Source of the DNA: Paenibacillus sp. RC67
GTDB taxonomy: Bacteria; Bacillota; Bacilli; Paenibacillales; NBRC-103111
Reading direction: 5' to 3'
Assembly: GCF_030020805.1 (NCBI RefSeq)
Contig: NZ_CP125098.1
Span: forward strand, 3,309,501 to 3,373,500
DNA: 64,000 nucleotides
Below, in pieces: positions 36,192-43,804 of this stretch (position 1 is its first letter; the number at the start of each line of letters is the position of its first letter). Both the position numbers and the translations under genes were made by a program. A model generated the notes under the pieces. The model was given only the letters and a program-made list of their open reading frames with translations. It was not told the origin of the DNA and ran no database searches.

Positions 36192-36763
36192 TGTGTTCGT
36201 CCTTTCTGTTCGGGATTTAGGATGGACCGTATGGCGCCCTCGCGGATTTGCTCCAGGACCTCAGAAGTGGGTGGCACCACCTTGCGTAGCCGAGCTGTGA
36301 CGTGAAGTAGGGAAGCAGCATTCGCAGACGCCCACATGAGATCGGCAGCCACCTCCACCGTCGGCCTGAGCCGGCCCTCAGCGGCGATGGCCGCGATGCG
36401 TTGGATCAGGAGCGCAAAGGCCTGCTCGGCGGCGGGAATTTCAGCGTCGTCGAGAACGCGGCTCATCATCACCGCGTAGAGTCGTGGACGAGCCGCCGCG
36501 AAGCGCACGTAATCGTCCCAGCCCTCGCGTAGCGCCATCACCGGATCGGAGGATTGGGTGGCAGTCCTTTTGCTTTCGAGAAACTGTGCAAATGCTTCCG
36601 TAATGGCGGCGCTCAGAAGCCCGTCGGCGCTGCCGAAGTGATGGTACAGCGTCGGTGCGGTCACCTTCGCAATTGCGCAGACGGAGCGTGTCGAGAACTG
36701 TGCCTCGCCCTCTTCCTCGAGAACTTGTAAAGCCGCATTGAGTAGAGTGTTGTGTGTATTCAT
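36188..36763 (-). CDS. TetR-family regulator of the epimerase pair
   Basis: Protein of 191 residues. The HTH is LNAALQVLEEEGEAQFSTRS followed by VCAIAKVTAPTLYHHFGSAD. The C-terminal domain is Ala-rich (FAAARPRLYAVMM, ADLMWASANAASLLHVTA). GC content is high, as in the epimerase gene. Only four bases separate its ATG from a perfect 23-bp palindrome, so it probably represses its own operon. No Shine-Dalgarno sequence fits in front of the ATG, which suggests a short or nearly leaderless mRNA. Confidence 0.85.
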   Translation of the reverse strand: MNTHNTLLNAALQVLEEEGEAQFSTRSVCAIAKVTAPTLYHHFGSADGLLSAAITEAFAQFLESKRTATQSSDPVMALREGWDDYVRFAAARPRLYAVMMSRVLDDAEIPAAEQAFALLIQRIAAIAAEGRLRPTVEVAADLMWASANAASLLHVTARLRKVVPPTSEVLEQIREGAIRSILNPEQKGRTQ

Positions 36764-36767
36764 GTGA

Positions 36768-36815
36768 CCAATATAGCACTGCTATATTGGTTTGTCTATA
36801 GCGATGCTATATTGG
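36768..36815. promoter_or_regulatory. Tandem TetR operators: one perfect and one partial palindrome
   Basis: CCAATATAGCA and TGCTATATTGG flank one C at 36768-36790, a perfect 23-bp palindrome. The right arm TGCTATATTGG occurs again at 36805-36815 with a partial left arm, TATAGC. The two centres are 25 bases apart. The sites are AT-rich, in contrast to the GC-rich genes they precede. Confidence 0.75.
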
Positions 36816-36989
36816 CGCCGATACCCTCCTGACATCCGATAAAACCCCAGTTCCCGACGCGACTGCATCCGTTTCCCGCACGACGCTGAAAATTCCTCTA
36901 GAATCAGATGGTTATGGCAAACTCAGAGTGCTCATTTTTGTCGAGCGCTCCCGCCACAAAGTCTGGCACAGTATGGCATGCCGAAGGTG

Positions 36990-37460
36990 GTTGGCCCGTA
37001 GAAGCGGCGTTCTCTATGCGGCATGCTGGTGGCCGACATCTTCCTGCAGCGGTGAAATAATCGTTGCCACGATTTTCCCACCTATACCGGGAATGGATTC
37101 GATAATCTGATACTCTTCAATCTCAACAGCGAGTGCAGCTATCTCACTTTCGATGGCGGATAGATACTCTTTATATTGAAGAAGCATCTGAATGTAAATT
37201 GCAGTCCGAAGACTGGCTTTATTGACGTGCCTGTCGAAAAGGATTCCGTATAGCAGCCGCAATGAGTTTCTTCGCTGTGTCTACAGCCTAGTTCCTCGAA
37301 CGACTCGGACACAGTAATTCAAATCTGTTTGCCAAGTCAGCTTCATACACGTCAAGAACAGCTTGTGCTGTCGGGAATTCAGATAAGAGTTTCAGCGATA
37401 GGAACGTCAAATAGGCCCCACCTAGCAGCCAGATGGGAGCCCGTATATGATGGATGAAGA
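36990..37460 (-). pseudogene. IS110-family transposase remnant
   Basis: On the minus strand FLSLKLLSEFPTAQAVLDVY, then in another frame AIYIQMLLQYKEYLSAIESE and EEYQIIESIPGIGGKIVATI, give the middle and the SIPGIG motif of the C-terminal Tnp20 domain of an IS110 transposase. The DEDD domain and the real C-terminus are gone. At least one frameshift separates the pieces. Confidence 0.6.
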
Positions 37461-37639
37461 TTATGGCGTGCGGCAGGTTCATAGTAACACAATATGAAGC
37501 AGCAATTGAGGTGTTAAGGTCTATGGAAAAATAAGAAGTATAGCCTAATATTACCAGTTGATATGGGTGGAATATCTCAGATATTGGTACAGTTATGGCG
37601 GATATGGTTTCGGAGCAAAACGACGGCAACAAATCCTCA

Positions 37640-38111
37640 ACTGTACCAAGACAATACCGGATACTTATTAGAGAATTTCGAGGGATATATAGAATTAAAG
37701 ATGATTTAGATGTTTAAAATTCAATAGATTGATAATAATAGATTATATCCAGTACCGGCCGGTAACTGGAGCACAACACACACTCTCTCTTCTGACTACA
37801 TACTTTGGGCTGAAAACTGCAGTTATAGCCTTCTATTCGTTAAAGTCACTAGTCAGCATGAGCATAACGTGTGTCAAAAGTAAAATGGAGTGCGCATCCA
37901 AATGAAAGTGGGCTGGCAGGACGCTGTTGGCCTGTTTGTGTTGTCATTAAGCAAGCAAGCTCTAGAAAACTCCTTTAATCAATCCCATCAATCTGGGGTC
38001 TCCGGTTAAAGAACAGACAGCTAACCAGAGATTTTGATGTAACCGCTGGGATAATGTAAAATCTAAATTATGGAAGGCTCTTTTCTAAAACATTGTTGCT
38101 TTGTAGTAAAT
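37640..38111. other. Non-coding stretch
   Basis: No gene is seen. An imperfect hairpin lies at 37999-38031 (TCTCCGGTTA with TAACCAGAGA, followed by TTTTG) and could be a weak terminator. Confidence 0.4.
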
Positions 38112-38139
38112 AAATACAGCTGCTTAGGCAGCCGTATTT
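38112..38139 (-). terminator. Terminator of the pentapeptide-repeat gene
   Basis: AAATACAGCTG and CAGCCGTATTT pair over 11 bases with one wobble. It lies just downstream of the gene on the minus strand and is followed there by a T-rich tract. Confidence 0.7.
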
Positions 38140-38144
38140 GTCCT

Positions 38145-38615
38145 TTATTTGTCCTTGATTAAATCCGAAATTAATATACCGTTTATTTTCAATCCAGTAA
38201 TATCACAATCAGTTATCTCAACATTTGATAAATCACAATTTCTTAATTGCCCATTAGTAAGGTTACAGTTTTGAAAACTTACTGGTTTATATTGCCCATC
38301 GGGATTATAATTTCCATCTCCCTCCATAGGAAGAACCACATTATGAAACTCTGTTCCAAACAGATGGACATGGTCAATAACAGCGTGGCTGAAATTAGCA
38401 TGCTGAATGCCTAAACCTGACAAGTTTGCGTTCGAGATTTTAATTCCACCCATATTAACATCATTCAAAGTCATTTCACTCATATTTACGTTATTAATTT
38501 TCGTCTTCGCCAAGCTGACATTATCAATATCAAGCTCCTCAGCTTTAACCTCCTGCCACTTAGACCCTGAAATATCCGCTTTTTGCAAATCCAACGGTTC
38601 CACCTTTAAGCTCAT
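38145..38615 (-). CDS. Pentapeptide-repeat protein
   Basis: ATG 38615 is chosen because AAAGGAG lies eight bases upstream; a second ATG six bases earlier is too close to it. The product is 156 residues, made largely of A(D/N)LXX-type repeats: KADISGSKWQEVKAEELDID, NMSEMTLNDVNMGGIKISNA and NCNLTNGQLRNCDLSNVEIT. It should form a right-handed quadrilateral beta helix. Some such proteins mimic DNA and protect gyrase, but this one has no specific mark of that group. It stands alone. Confidence 0.8.
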   Translation of the reverse strand: MSLKVEPLDLQKADISGSKWQEVKAEELDIDNVSLAKTKINNVNMSEMTLNDVNMGGIKISNANLSGLGIQHANFSHAVIDHVHLFGTEFHNVVLPMEGDGNYNPDGQYKPVSFQNCNLTNGQLRNCDLSNVEITDCDITGLKINGILISDLIKDK

Positions 38616-39144
38616 TCTCATATCTCCTTTAATTATAAATTAAGCTGCAGTTGTAACTTCAACACACGTCTCGTATTTTCCTTTATTACCCAATTGCCTA
38701 ATTTCCAGTTATATTTATCTATTTCAGGCTGTCTTGAATTTCGCACAGGCGAGAACACTGCTCGACTTACAAGGCTAGTAAGTATAAGATATTTAATGGC
38801 ACATCAATATAATTTACAAACTCTTCTAAATAACTGTATAATAGATTTTATTACGGAATATATGTAATTTTCTGTGCCGTCATTTTATTCGGCAAAGATG
38901 GGGTTAAGCTAAGTCTATTAGCGATAAAAATAGGGTTTGATATAAGGAGACCATAAGATATACGGGATACGTATGTTTTTTTGCGTCTCCTTTTTTTTCA
39001 TGCCCGCAAATAAGGAGGTAATTTGTATGTAATGTGTCATTTGTCCTAGCCAGCAGCCCAAGAACGCAAGCCGGTCCGAGTATTATCGGATACGGGTAAC
39101 AAAACCCGGCGATCCGCCGAAGTATCTTTATTCTTCGAAATCGA
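38616..39144. other. Non-coding stretch with a terminator-like hairpin
   Basis: AAGGAGAC (38944-38951) and GTCTCCTT (38985-38992) are followed by a run of T, which fits a + strand terminator. Downstream an AAGGAGG precedes ATGTAA at 39027, a start followed at once by a stop, perhaps the ruined start of the gene fragment at 39145. Confidence 0.4.
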
Positions 39145-39576
39145 ATGCCCGCTTCCATCTTATCCATCTTTCATCATGCCGTACATATGCTGAGTATTAT
39201 TTGCATAGCCCAGGAAGGAGACTCGACCCGCAAAGAGAACATCGAGCGTTGGAAACGGATGGTCCAAGTTGTTTGGTTATCACAGGAGCTCTCAAGCGTA
39301 AGTAAGCCTGACGACTTAATTGAACATTACGGGTTTCGTGGAATCCAGTTTGGACTATGGGTTGAAGATGTTGCCGGTCGTTACCATGTATTGTGCAGCG
39401 GTAATGCTCTTGCTGATCTGGCCATAAGCTTAGATATTCCGCGCAAAGAAGTCTCCCTTTACGGAGCATTGGGACTAGCATTTGGTGCCCGAGGATCCGG
39501 AGATGCAGCCGCCCATTTTGAACCTAGTACCAATGTAATGAACCTAACCAAAATTCGTGGTGTGAGTTGTAATTAA
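39145..39576 (+). pseudogene. LPD1-domain fragment of a phage/plasmid polyvalent protein
   Basis: EHYGFRGIQFGLWVEDVAGR followed by ALADLAISLDIPRKEVSLYG and ALGLAFGARGSGDAAAHFEP is the LPD1 domain of polyvalent proteins carried by phages and conjugative elements. The frame stops at NLTKIRGVSCN, where the family normally continues into a SLAHEWGH zinc-peptidase-like motif. The break lies directly at the insertion-like repeat at 39580. The true start is unclear. It is a remnant of a mobile element. Confidence 0.65.
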
Positions 39577-39579
39577 AAA

Positions 39580-39630
39580 TGTCGCTGGTTTGAACAAAAT
39601 TTGTCGTCGAGCTTGAACATAAATGTCGTA
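39580..39630. repeat. Tandem 22-base repeats resembling an IS21-type end
   Basis: TGTCG occurs at 39580, 39602 and 39624, exactly 22 bases apart, each in a similar frame (TGTCGCTGGTTTGAACAAAA, then TGTCGTCGAGCTTGAACATA). Multiple direct repeats at the tips are a feature of IS21-family elements. No istA/istB genes follow, so it would be a solo end. Confidence 0.5.
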
Positions 39631-39631
39631 G

Positions 39632-39661
39632 GCTCGTTCCTTGATGGAACGGGCTTTTTTT
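39632..39661 (+). terminator. Terminator-like hairpin
   Basis: GCTCGTTCC and GGAACGGGC pair with one wobble, followed by seven T. Confidence 0.7.
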
Positions 39662-39808
39662 ATATTCTGAGTAAATATTATTGAATGAAAGTGTTATGAA
39701 GCAGTTATCGTTCAGCTTTAAATAAATGATTTAAAAATTGATTATTACTTGTCGTTTTAAGAACTAAAAATAATAAAGTTATTATAAAAATGGCTATTGT
39801 CTTTATGC

Positions 39809-39980
39809 TATACGGAATTCATGTCCCAACCAACCTAACCATGTTAAACAGGTGGGGGGGATGAACTGAATAGCTCTCGTGATCGAAGTCCCACAGGCAG
39901 AAACGTTCGATCCCCCACTATCGCTATCTACTACCAAAAAGAAAGATCTGGTGACCTCATAATACGAACGGGCAGGATAG
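39809..39980 (-). repeat. Solo IS110 left-end repeat, copy A
   Basis: About 170 bases closely match 49233-49410 (shared stretches include GATGAACTGAATAGCTCTCG, GCAGAAACGTTCGATCCCC, AGATCTGGTGACC and AATACGAACGGGCAGGA). Copy B lies upstream of an IS110 transposase fragment; here the transposase is gone. A GTGGGGG (39852) and CCCCCAC (39912) stem closes the middle. Such left ends of IS110 elements encode the bridge RNA. Confidence 0.6.
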
Positions 39981-40122
39981 CTCCAGTATTCAAGTCCTGG
40001 CGTGAGGTATTGCGAATTATTTCTAAAGTATAGACAAGGGTTAATTTATTGGTTATTGAATTATTAGTACGATCGTGCTAAATTTTTATCCATGAGTACT
40101 AAATCCTGCCTATTTATTCGGA

Positions 40123-40151
40123 TTGAGGCTGTCCGCTTCATTGCATATAAT
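40123..40151 (+). promoter_or_regulatory. Promoter of the ECF sigma gene
   Basis: TTGAGG (40123-40128), 17 bases, then TATAAT (40146-40151). It lies 41 bases upstream of ATG 40193, which has AAGGGAGG before it. Confidence 0.6.
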
Positions 40152-40192
40152 GTAGGTACCACCCTTCGGGGGGATCATTAAGGGAGGCCGCG

Positions 40193-41149
40193 ATGAACGA
40201 GACCGCATTTGACGAACCATTATTTGCAAGCTTGAAGCCGGGCTTAACCTCGTTCTGTTACCGAATGCTAGGCTCCATGGACGATGCGGACGATGCCGTT
40301 CAGGAGACGAGTATTCGGGTCTGGCAGAGCTGGAGCACGTTCAGACAGGATTCCTCGTTCAAAACTTGGGTCTATCGGATTGCCTCCAACCTGTGCTTGG
40401 ACAAGCTGAGACAATCCAAACGCCGCGCGCTTCCCGTTGACCTGTTCGACCCGGCCGTCGCCATCGTCGAGCCGCGCGACACGCTGCCGGATTCTGCCTG
40501 GATCTGGCCGTCTCCCGACTTTGGGGGCAATCCGGAGGATCGGCTCGTCCGCAGAGATACCCTTCAACTGTGCTTCATCGCTCTCCTGCAGACCTTGCCT
40601 CCGCGGCAGCGCGCGGTACTCATTTTGAAGGATGTATTTGAATGGTCCTCCAAGCAGATCGCGGAAACGTTGGCGATGTCGCCGGCAGCGGTGAACAGCG
40701 CCTTGCAAAGAGCCCGAGAGACGATGGACCGGGCGCAGCTTCGCTCGGATGAGCTCAGCAGCATGGACGTTCAACCGGAGCAGCAGCTGCTGTCCCGGTA
40801 TGTGGAGGCCTTCGAGCAATTCGATATTGCTGCGCTCGTCGCGTTGTTCCACGAGGAAGGCTGCATGTCGATGCCGCCCTTCGAGATGTGGATCCGCGGC
40901 AAGGAAGATTTGTCCGCCTTCTATTCGCTTACTCGCTGGCATTGCGAAGGTTCGCGATTTGTGCCCATTACGGTGAATGGCGGTTATCCGGCGTTGGCCC
41001 AGTATATGCCGAGCAAAGAGGGCTCTGGCCTGGTACCCTGGGGCATCCACGTCATCGAAACCAAAGAAAATCAAATCCTGCACGTTCAAAACTTCATTCA
41101 TACGCCATTATTTTCGCGATTTGGGCTGCCTGAGCGAATTGACCAATGA
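40193..41149 (+). CDS. ECF sigma factor with SnoaL-like C-terminal domain (SigJ/TIGR02960 type)
   Basis: Protein of 318 residues. Region 2 is GLTSFCYRMLGSMDDADDAV followed by QETSIRVWQSWSTFR, and region 4 contains LPPRQRAVLILKDVFEWSSK and AETLAMSPAAVNSALQRARE. Residues of about 195-310 form a SnoaL/NTF2-like domain (LLSRYVEAFEQFDIAALVAL) that in this group modulates activity in place of an anti-sigma factor. The coding is GC-rich. It is followed by a START-type protein and, convergently, a VOC protein, the usual kinds of partners of such sigma factors. Confidence 0.85.
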   Translation: MNETAFDEPLFASLKPGLTSFCYRMLGSMDDADDAVQETSIRVWQSWSTFRQDSSFKTWVYRIASNLCLDKLRQSKRRALPVDLFDPAVAIVEPRDTLPDSAWIWPSPDFGGNPEDRLVRRDTLQLCFIALLQTLPPRQRAVLILKDVFEWSSKQIAETLAMSPAAVNSALQRARETMDRAQLRSDELSSMDVQPEQQLLSRYVEAFEQFDIAALVALFHEEGCMSMPPFEMWIRGKEDLSAFYSLTRWHCEGSRFVPITVNGGYPALAQYMPSKEGSGLVPWGIHVIETKENQILHVQNFIHTPLFSRFGLPERIDQ

Positions 41150-41225
41150 ATTTCGTCATTGGCTTACGTCTATATCATTGAGAATAACCAAACGACGAAT
41201 ATCATGAGAGAGGTGTCTATTTAAA

Positions 41226-41651
41226 ATGGAAACGAGTCAACCGACGAAAGTAACCGTGCAAGCCGTCATTCAAGCCCCTGTCGAGAAGGTATGGCGCTAT
41301 TGGACCGAGTCGGATCACATCACGAAGTGGAATCAAGCGTCCGAGGACTGGCATGCGCCGAGAGCCGAAAACGATCTGCGGGTCGGCGGCAAGTTTCTGA
41401 CACGGATGGAAGCGAAGGATGGCAGCATGGGCTTTGATTTTGGCGGCGTCTACGATGTAGTGAATCGGCATGAGGCGATCGGCTACACCATGGAAGATGG
41501 AAGAAGAGTGGATATTGCTTTCGTCGATCAAGGGAATGAGACGAAGGTCATTGAAACGTTCGACGCGGAAAGCTCCAATCCCGTCGAGCTCCAGCAAGCA
41601 GGCTGGCAAGCGATCATGGACAATTTCAAAGCCTATACCGAACAAAACTAA
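41226..41651 (+). CDS. SRPBCC/AHSA1-domain protein
   Basis: Protein of 141 residues with the START-like helix-grip fold: VTVQAVIQAPVEKVWRYWTE, WHAPRAENDLRVGGKFLTRM, YTMEDGRRVDIAF and a C-terminal helix LQQAGWQAIMDNFKAYTE. Such proteins bind a hydrophobic ligand or an Hsp90-like partner; the ligand is unknown. It lies 76 bases after the sigma gene and probably belongs to its operon, and a strong terminator follows. Confidence 0.85.
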   Translation: METSQPTKVTVQAVIQAPVEKVWRYWTESDHITKWNQASEDWHAPRAENDLRVGGKFLTRMEAKDGSMGFDFGGVYDVVNRHEAIGYTMEDGRRVDIAFVDQGNETKVIETFDAESSNPVELQQAGWQAIMDNFKAYTEQN

Positions 41652-41662
41652 TCATCGCGAAG

Positions 41663-41698
41663 AAGACGCCGGGGAAGATGCCCGGCGTCTTTCTTTTT
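41663..41698 (+). terminator. Terminator of the sigma/SRPBCC operon
   Basis: AAGACGCCGGG and CCCGGCGTCTT form a perfect 11-bp stem, followed by a T-rich tract. Confidence 0.9.
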
Positions 41699-41730
41699 GA
41701 ACCCTAGTACGAGCGTGCTCTCCGTTAGCC

Positions 41731-42147
41731 TTAACCTTGTGCCGCATCCATGTTCATGTAGTTAATGGCCCACAGATGGCCGTCCAAGTCCACGAAGCCC
41801 CAATGATACATGAACCCATGATCTTCAGGTTCAGCGTGCAATTTCCCGCCCAAGGAGACCGCGTTATTCACGATTTCATCGACCTTTTCCCGGCTCTCGA
41901 AGGCCAATGCGATCGTCATCTGCGCATACTTGTTCGTATCGACGGATTCCTTCTCCGTGAGCGTATTAAAGAATGCTTGATTGATCAGCATGACCTGCAG
42001 GTTGTCGCCGATCACGATGGCTACCGAATTCTCGTTCTCGGGGAATTGCGGGTTGAGCTCGAATCCGAGTCCGGTGAAGAACGCTTTCGATTGTTCTACG
42101 TTTTTTACAGGCAGGTTGAAGCTCGTGAATGCGGACGTTAATGCCAT
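41731..42147 (-). CDS. VOC-family protein (glyoxalase/bleomycin resistance-like)
   Basis: ATG 42147 with GAGGTG upstream is chosen over a TTG six bases earlier; the product is 138 residues. The fold reads SFNLPVKNVEQSKAFFTGLG, VIGDNLQVMLINQAFFNTL and WGFVDLDGHLWAINYMN. It is of the PhnB/extradiol-like subgroup common next to ECF sigma genes. It converges on the sigma operon, so a functional link is inferred from position only. Confidence 0.8.
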   Translation of the reverse strand: MALTSAFTSFNLPVKNVEQSKAFFTGLGFELNPQFPENENSVAIVIGDNLQVMLINQAFFNTLTEKESVDTNKYAQMTIALAFESREKVDEIVNNAVSLGGKLHAEPEDHGFMYHWGFVDLDGHLWAINYMNMDAAQG

Positions 42148-42899
42148 TTTCAAAACACCTCTTCGTCAAATTAGTTTGTGTTCATTTATGCCTTCGTTTA
42201 TATAGACGACAGCCGATCCGGGAATTCATCGGTCTCATGGATTCGGAAGCGTAAATTTTGAAAAATAACTTGGTATTGAGTTCGGATACCCGCCATTCCC
42301 GTAAGGTTGCTTATTCTTATTGCATGAGACAAATTACCTAAATTATTCCAAAAAAGATGAAATGACACCAAAGGCGCAAAAAAAGCCCTGTATGCCATTT
42401 TCTTTTAGAGTCTCGGTTACAACAACACAAAATATCGGGTTTTGTGTAGTGTCAAGCCTGATAATCGTTTGGCCGAATCATCCCGACGTTGAACTATACG
42501 GGGAACAATAGCTTAATAAACAGCAAAAACGAGGCTGCCGGCACACATTTCGGCGGCCTCGTTGCGCTAAACCATTCCTGTTAAGGCTAAGAAATGCCCT
42601 TTGTCAAAAAAGGAGCGCCTCGGTATGATGGGTTTCTCGACGGGTAAATAACAACTGCTAAGAAAGCACTTTATCGCTTCGGTCTATTCTAAAAGTTCAT
42701 TGCGCTAACGAAGACGATAGTGGGATGATCAGGGAGCAGATTGCCGTGGCAGCTGCTCCTTAGTTTCTTTGAAGTAACGGGCAGGATAACGAAACTTTCC
42801 GACCATTAGAAGCGTTTTAATTAAGGGATGTAGCGTTGAAACAACAAATTATAACGTCTTATATGAAGAATAAATGATATTTAAAGATGGAGGACTTAT
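42148..42899. other. Non-coding stretch with hairpins
   Basis: AACGAGGCTGCCG (42528-42540) and CGGCGGCCTCGTT (42551-42563) form a strong stem; on the minus strand it is followed by TTT, so it may end transcripts there. CATTGCGCTAACG (42700) and ACGGGCAGGATAACG (42778) repeat motifs also seen near the IS110 sequences. No gene is seen. Confidence 0.45.
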
Positions 42900-43109
42900 A
42901 TGGGGACGAAGGAAGAAAATTTTTCAAATGATAGCATCATGGAATCAATCAAAAGTTTAACAGAGAAAGATGCGAAGACTTTCTTGAACCTTATATATGC
43001 ACTTTTGAGAGATAACGAGGGGACTGGCGAACAATTGATTTCAAATGTATTATCCATTTATGAGAAACAAATACCAAGAGTGGTTAAAGCAAGACAGAAT
43101 AATAATTAA
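42900..43109 (+). CDS. Small hypothetical protein
   Basis: ATG 42900 follows GATGGAGG at good spacing and opens 69 codons (MGTKEENFSNDSIMESIKSL, then TEKDAKTFLNLIYALLRDNE). The product is charged and helical, soluble, and of no family I recognise. It ends 15 bases before the inverted repeat that bounds the SecDF region. Confidence 0.5.
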   Translation: MGTKEENFSNDSIMESIKSLTEKDAKTFLNLIYALLRDNEGTGEQLISNVLSIYEKQIPRVVKARQNNN

Positions 43110-43123
43110 TTATCTAGATTCTG

Positions 43124-43225
43124 TAGGGGGCCCGCCAACATTTTTAACGAAAATATACGCTAAGGAACTTTTTGATACGAAAAAGCCGATTTGTGAACTG
43201 TGACCCTCTTGTTGGTCACAGTTCA
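43124..43225. repeat. Left inverted repeat of the SecDF cassette with mini IS3 relic
   Basis: 43124-43193 (TAGGGGGCCCGCCAACATTT to AAAAAGCCG) reappears in reverse at 46288-46366. It is followed by TGAACTGTGACCC (43194-43206) and GGTCACAGTTCA (43214-43225), the two ends of one IS3-like element with only seven bases between them. Confidence 0.7.
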
Positions 43226-43430
43226 CAAACCGGGCAAGGAGTTTTCTAGATTTCAGATCGTGCCTTTGAGAGGCGTTATTAAAAAACTGAAACTTTTCGA
43301 AAATCTATGTCGTATTCATCTAGCAAGCATTTCGGTCGGGTCTTCCAAACCTTCTTACCCGAATGCTCGAATTCTGGCTTCGCCCAGCTTTTGGCGAAGT
43401 CCTTATCGACCGGCGAAAGGGGGTGATCAC

Positions 43431-43787
43431 GTGACAAAGCTTCTGAAAGTTTTTCTGACAGCGATTATGATTATCCTGTGCTGTCTTGCCTCCATTCAAC
43501 TACCAAGCGGAGCTGTTGCAACTTCTGCTCAGCCTTTACTGCTTGATCACTCATATATCGATGAACACGCAACCTTACTGAAGGAAACGGACCATTCCCT
43601 TTCGTTTCCGAACATTCTTATTTTGTTCTCTATCTCCGCAGCGCTTTCCCTTTTGTTCCCGGCATACAAAATAAGGCGGTACATTTATTCCTTTATCCCC
43701 ATCTTTAAACGCTTCTTTCTGCTTTACCCGATCAAATATGAATCCCGTAACATAGACCAGCACCATTTCAACGAAACACTACATTGA
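43431..43787 (+). CDS. Small exported or membrane protein upstream of secDF
   Basis: The frame is open further upstream, but GTG 43431 with GAAAGGGGGTGATCAC before it gives the sensible start; 118 residues. MTKLLKVFLTAIMIILCCLA and the following AVATSAQ look like a signal peptide, and FPNILILFSISAALSLLFPA is a membrane helix, after which a basic tail follows. No family is recognised. It lies 17 bases before secDF inside the same repeat-bounded cassette, so it is probably a partner or substrate of the SecDF. Confidence 0.6.
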   Translation: MTKLLKVFLTAIMIILCCLASIQLPSGAVATSAQPLLLDHSYIDEHATLLKETDHSLSFPNILILFSISAALSLLFPAYKIRRYIYSFIPIFKRFFLLYPIKYESRNIDQHHFNETLH

Positions 43788-43804
43788 AATGGGGTACGAA
43801 CTGA

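Noticed and set aside
37288..37632. A minus-strand frame of 114 codons as a separate gene
   Set aside because: Its end reads like the middle of an IS110 transposase and the rest has no start signal, so it is treated as part of that remnant.
40268..41101. A long minus-strand frame opposite the ECF sigma gene
   Set aside because: It is a GC-rich antisense artefact; the plus strand encodes a full sigma factor with correct start signals.
43194..43225. The hairpin as a terminator of the 42900 gene
   Set aside because: No T run follows, and the arms equal the tips of the IS3-type element at 46063-46286.
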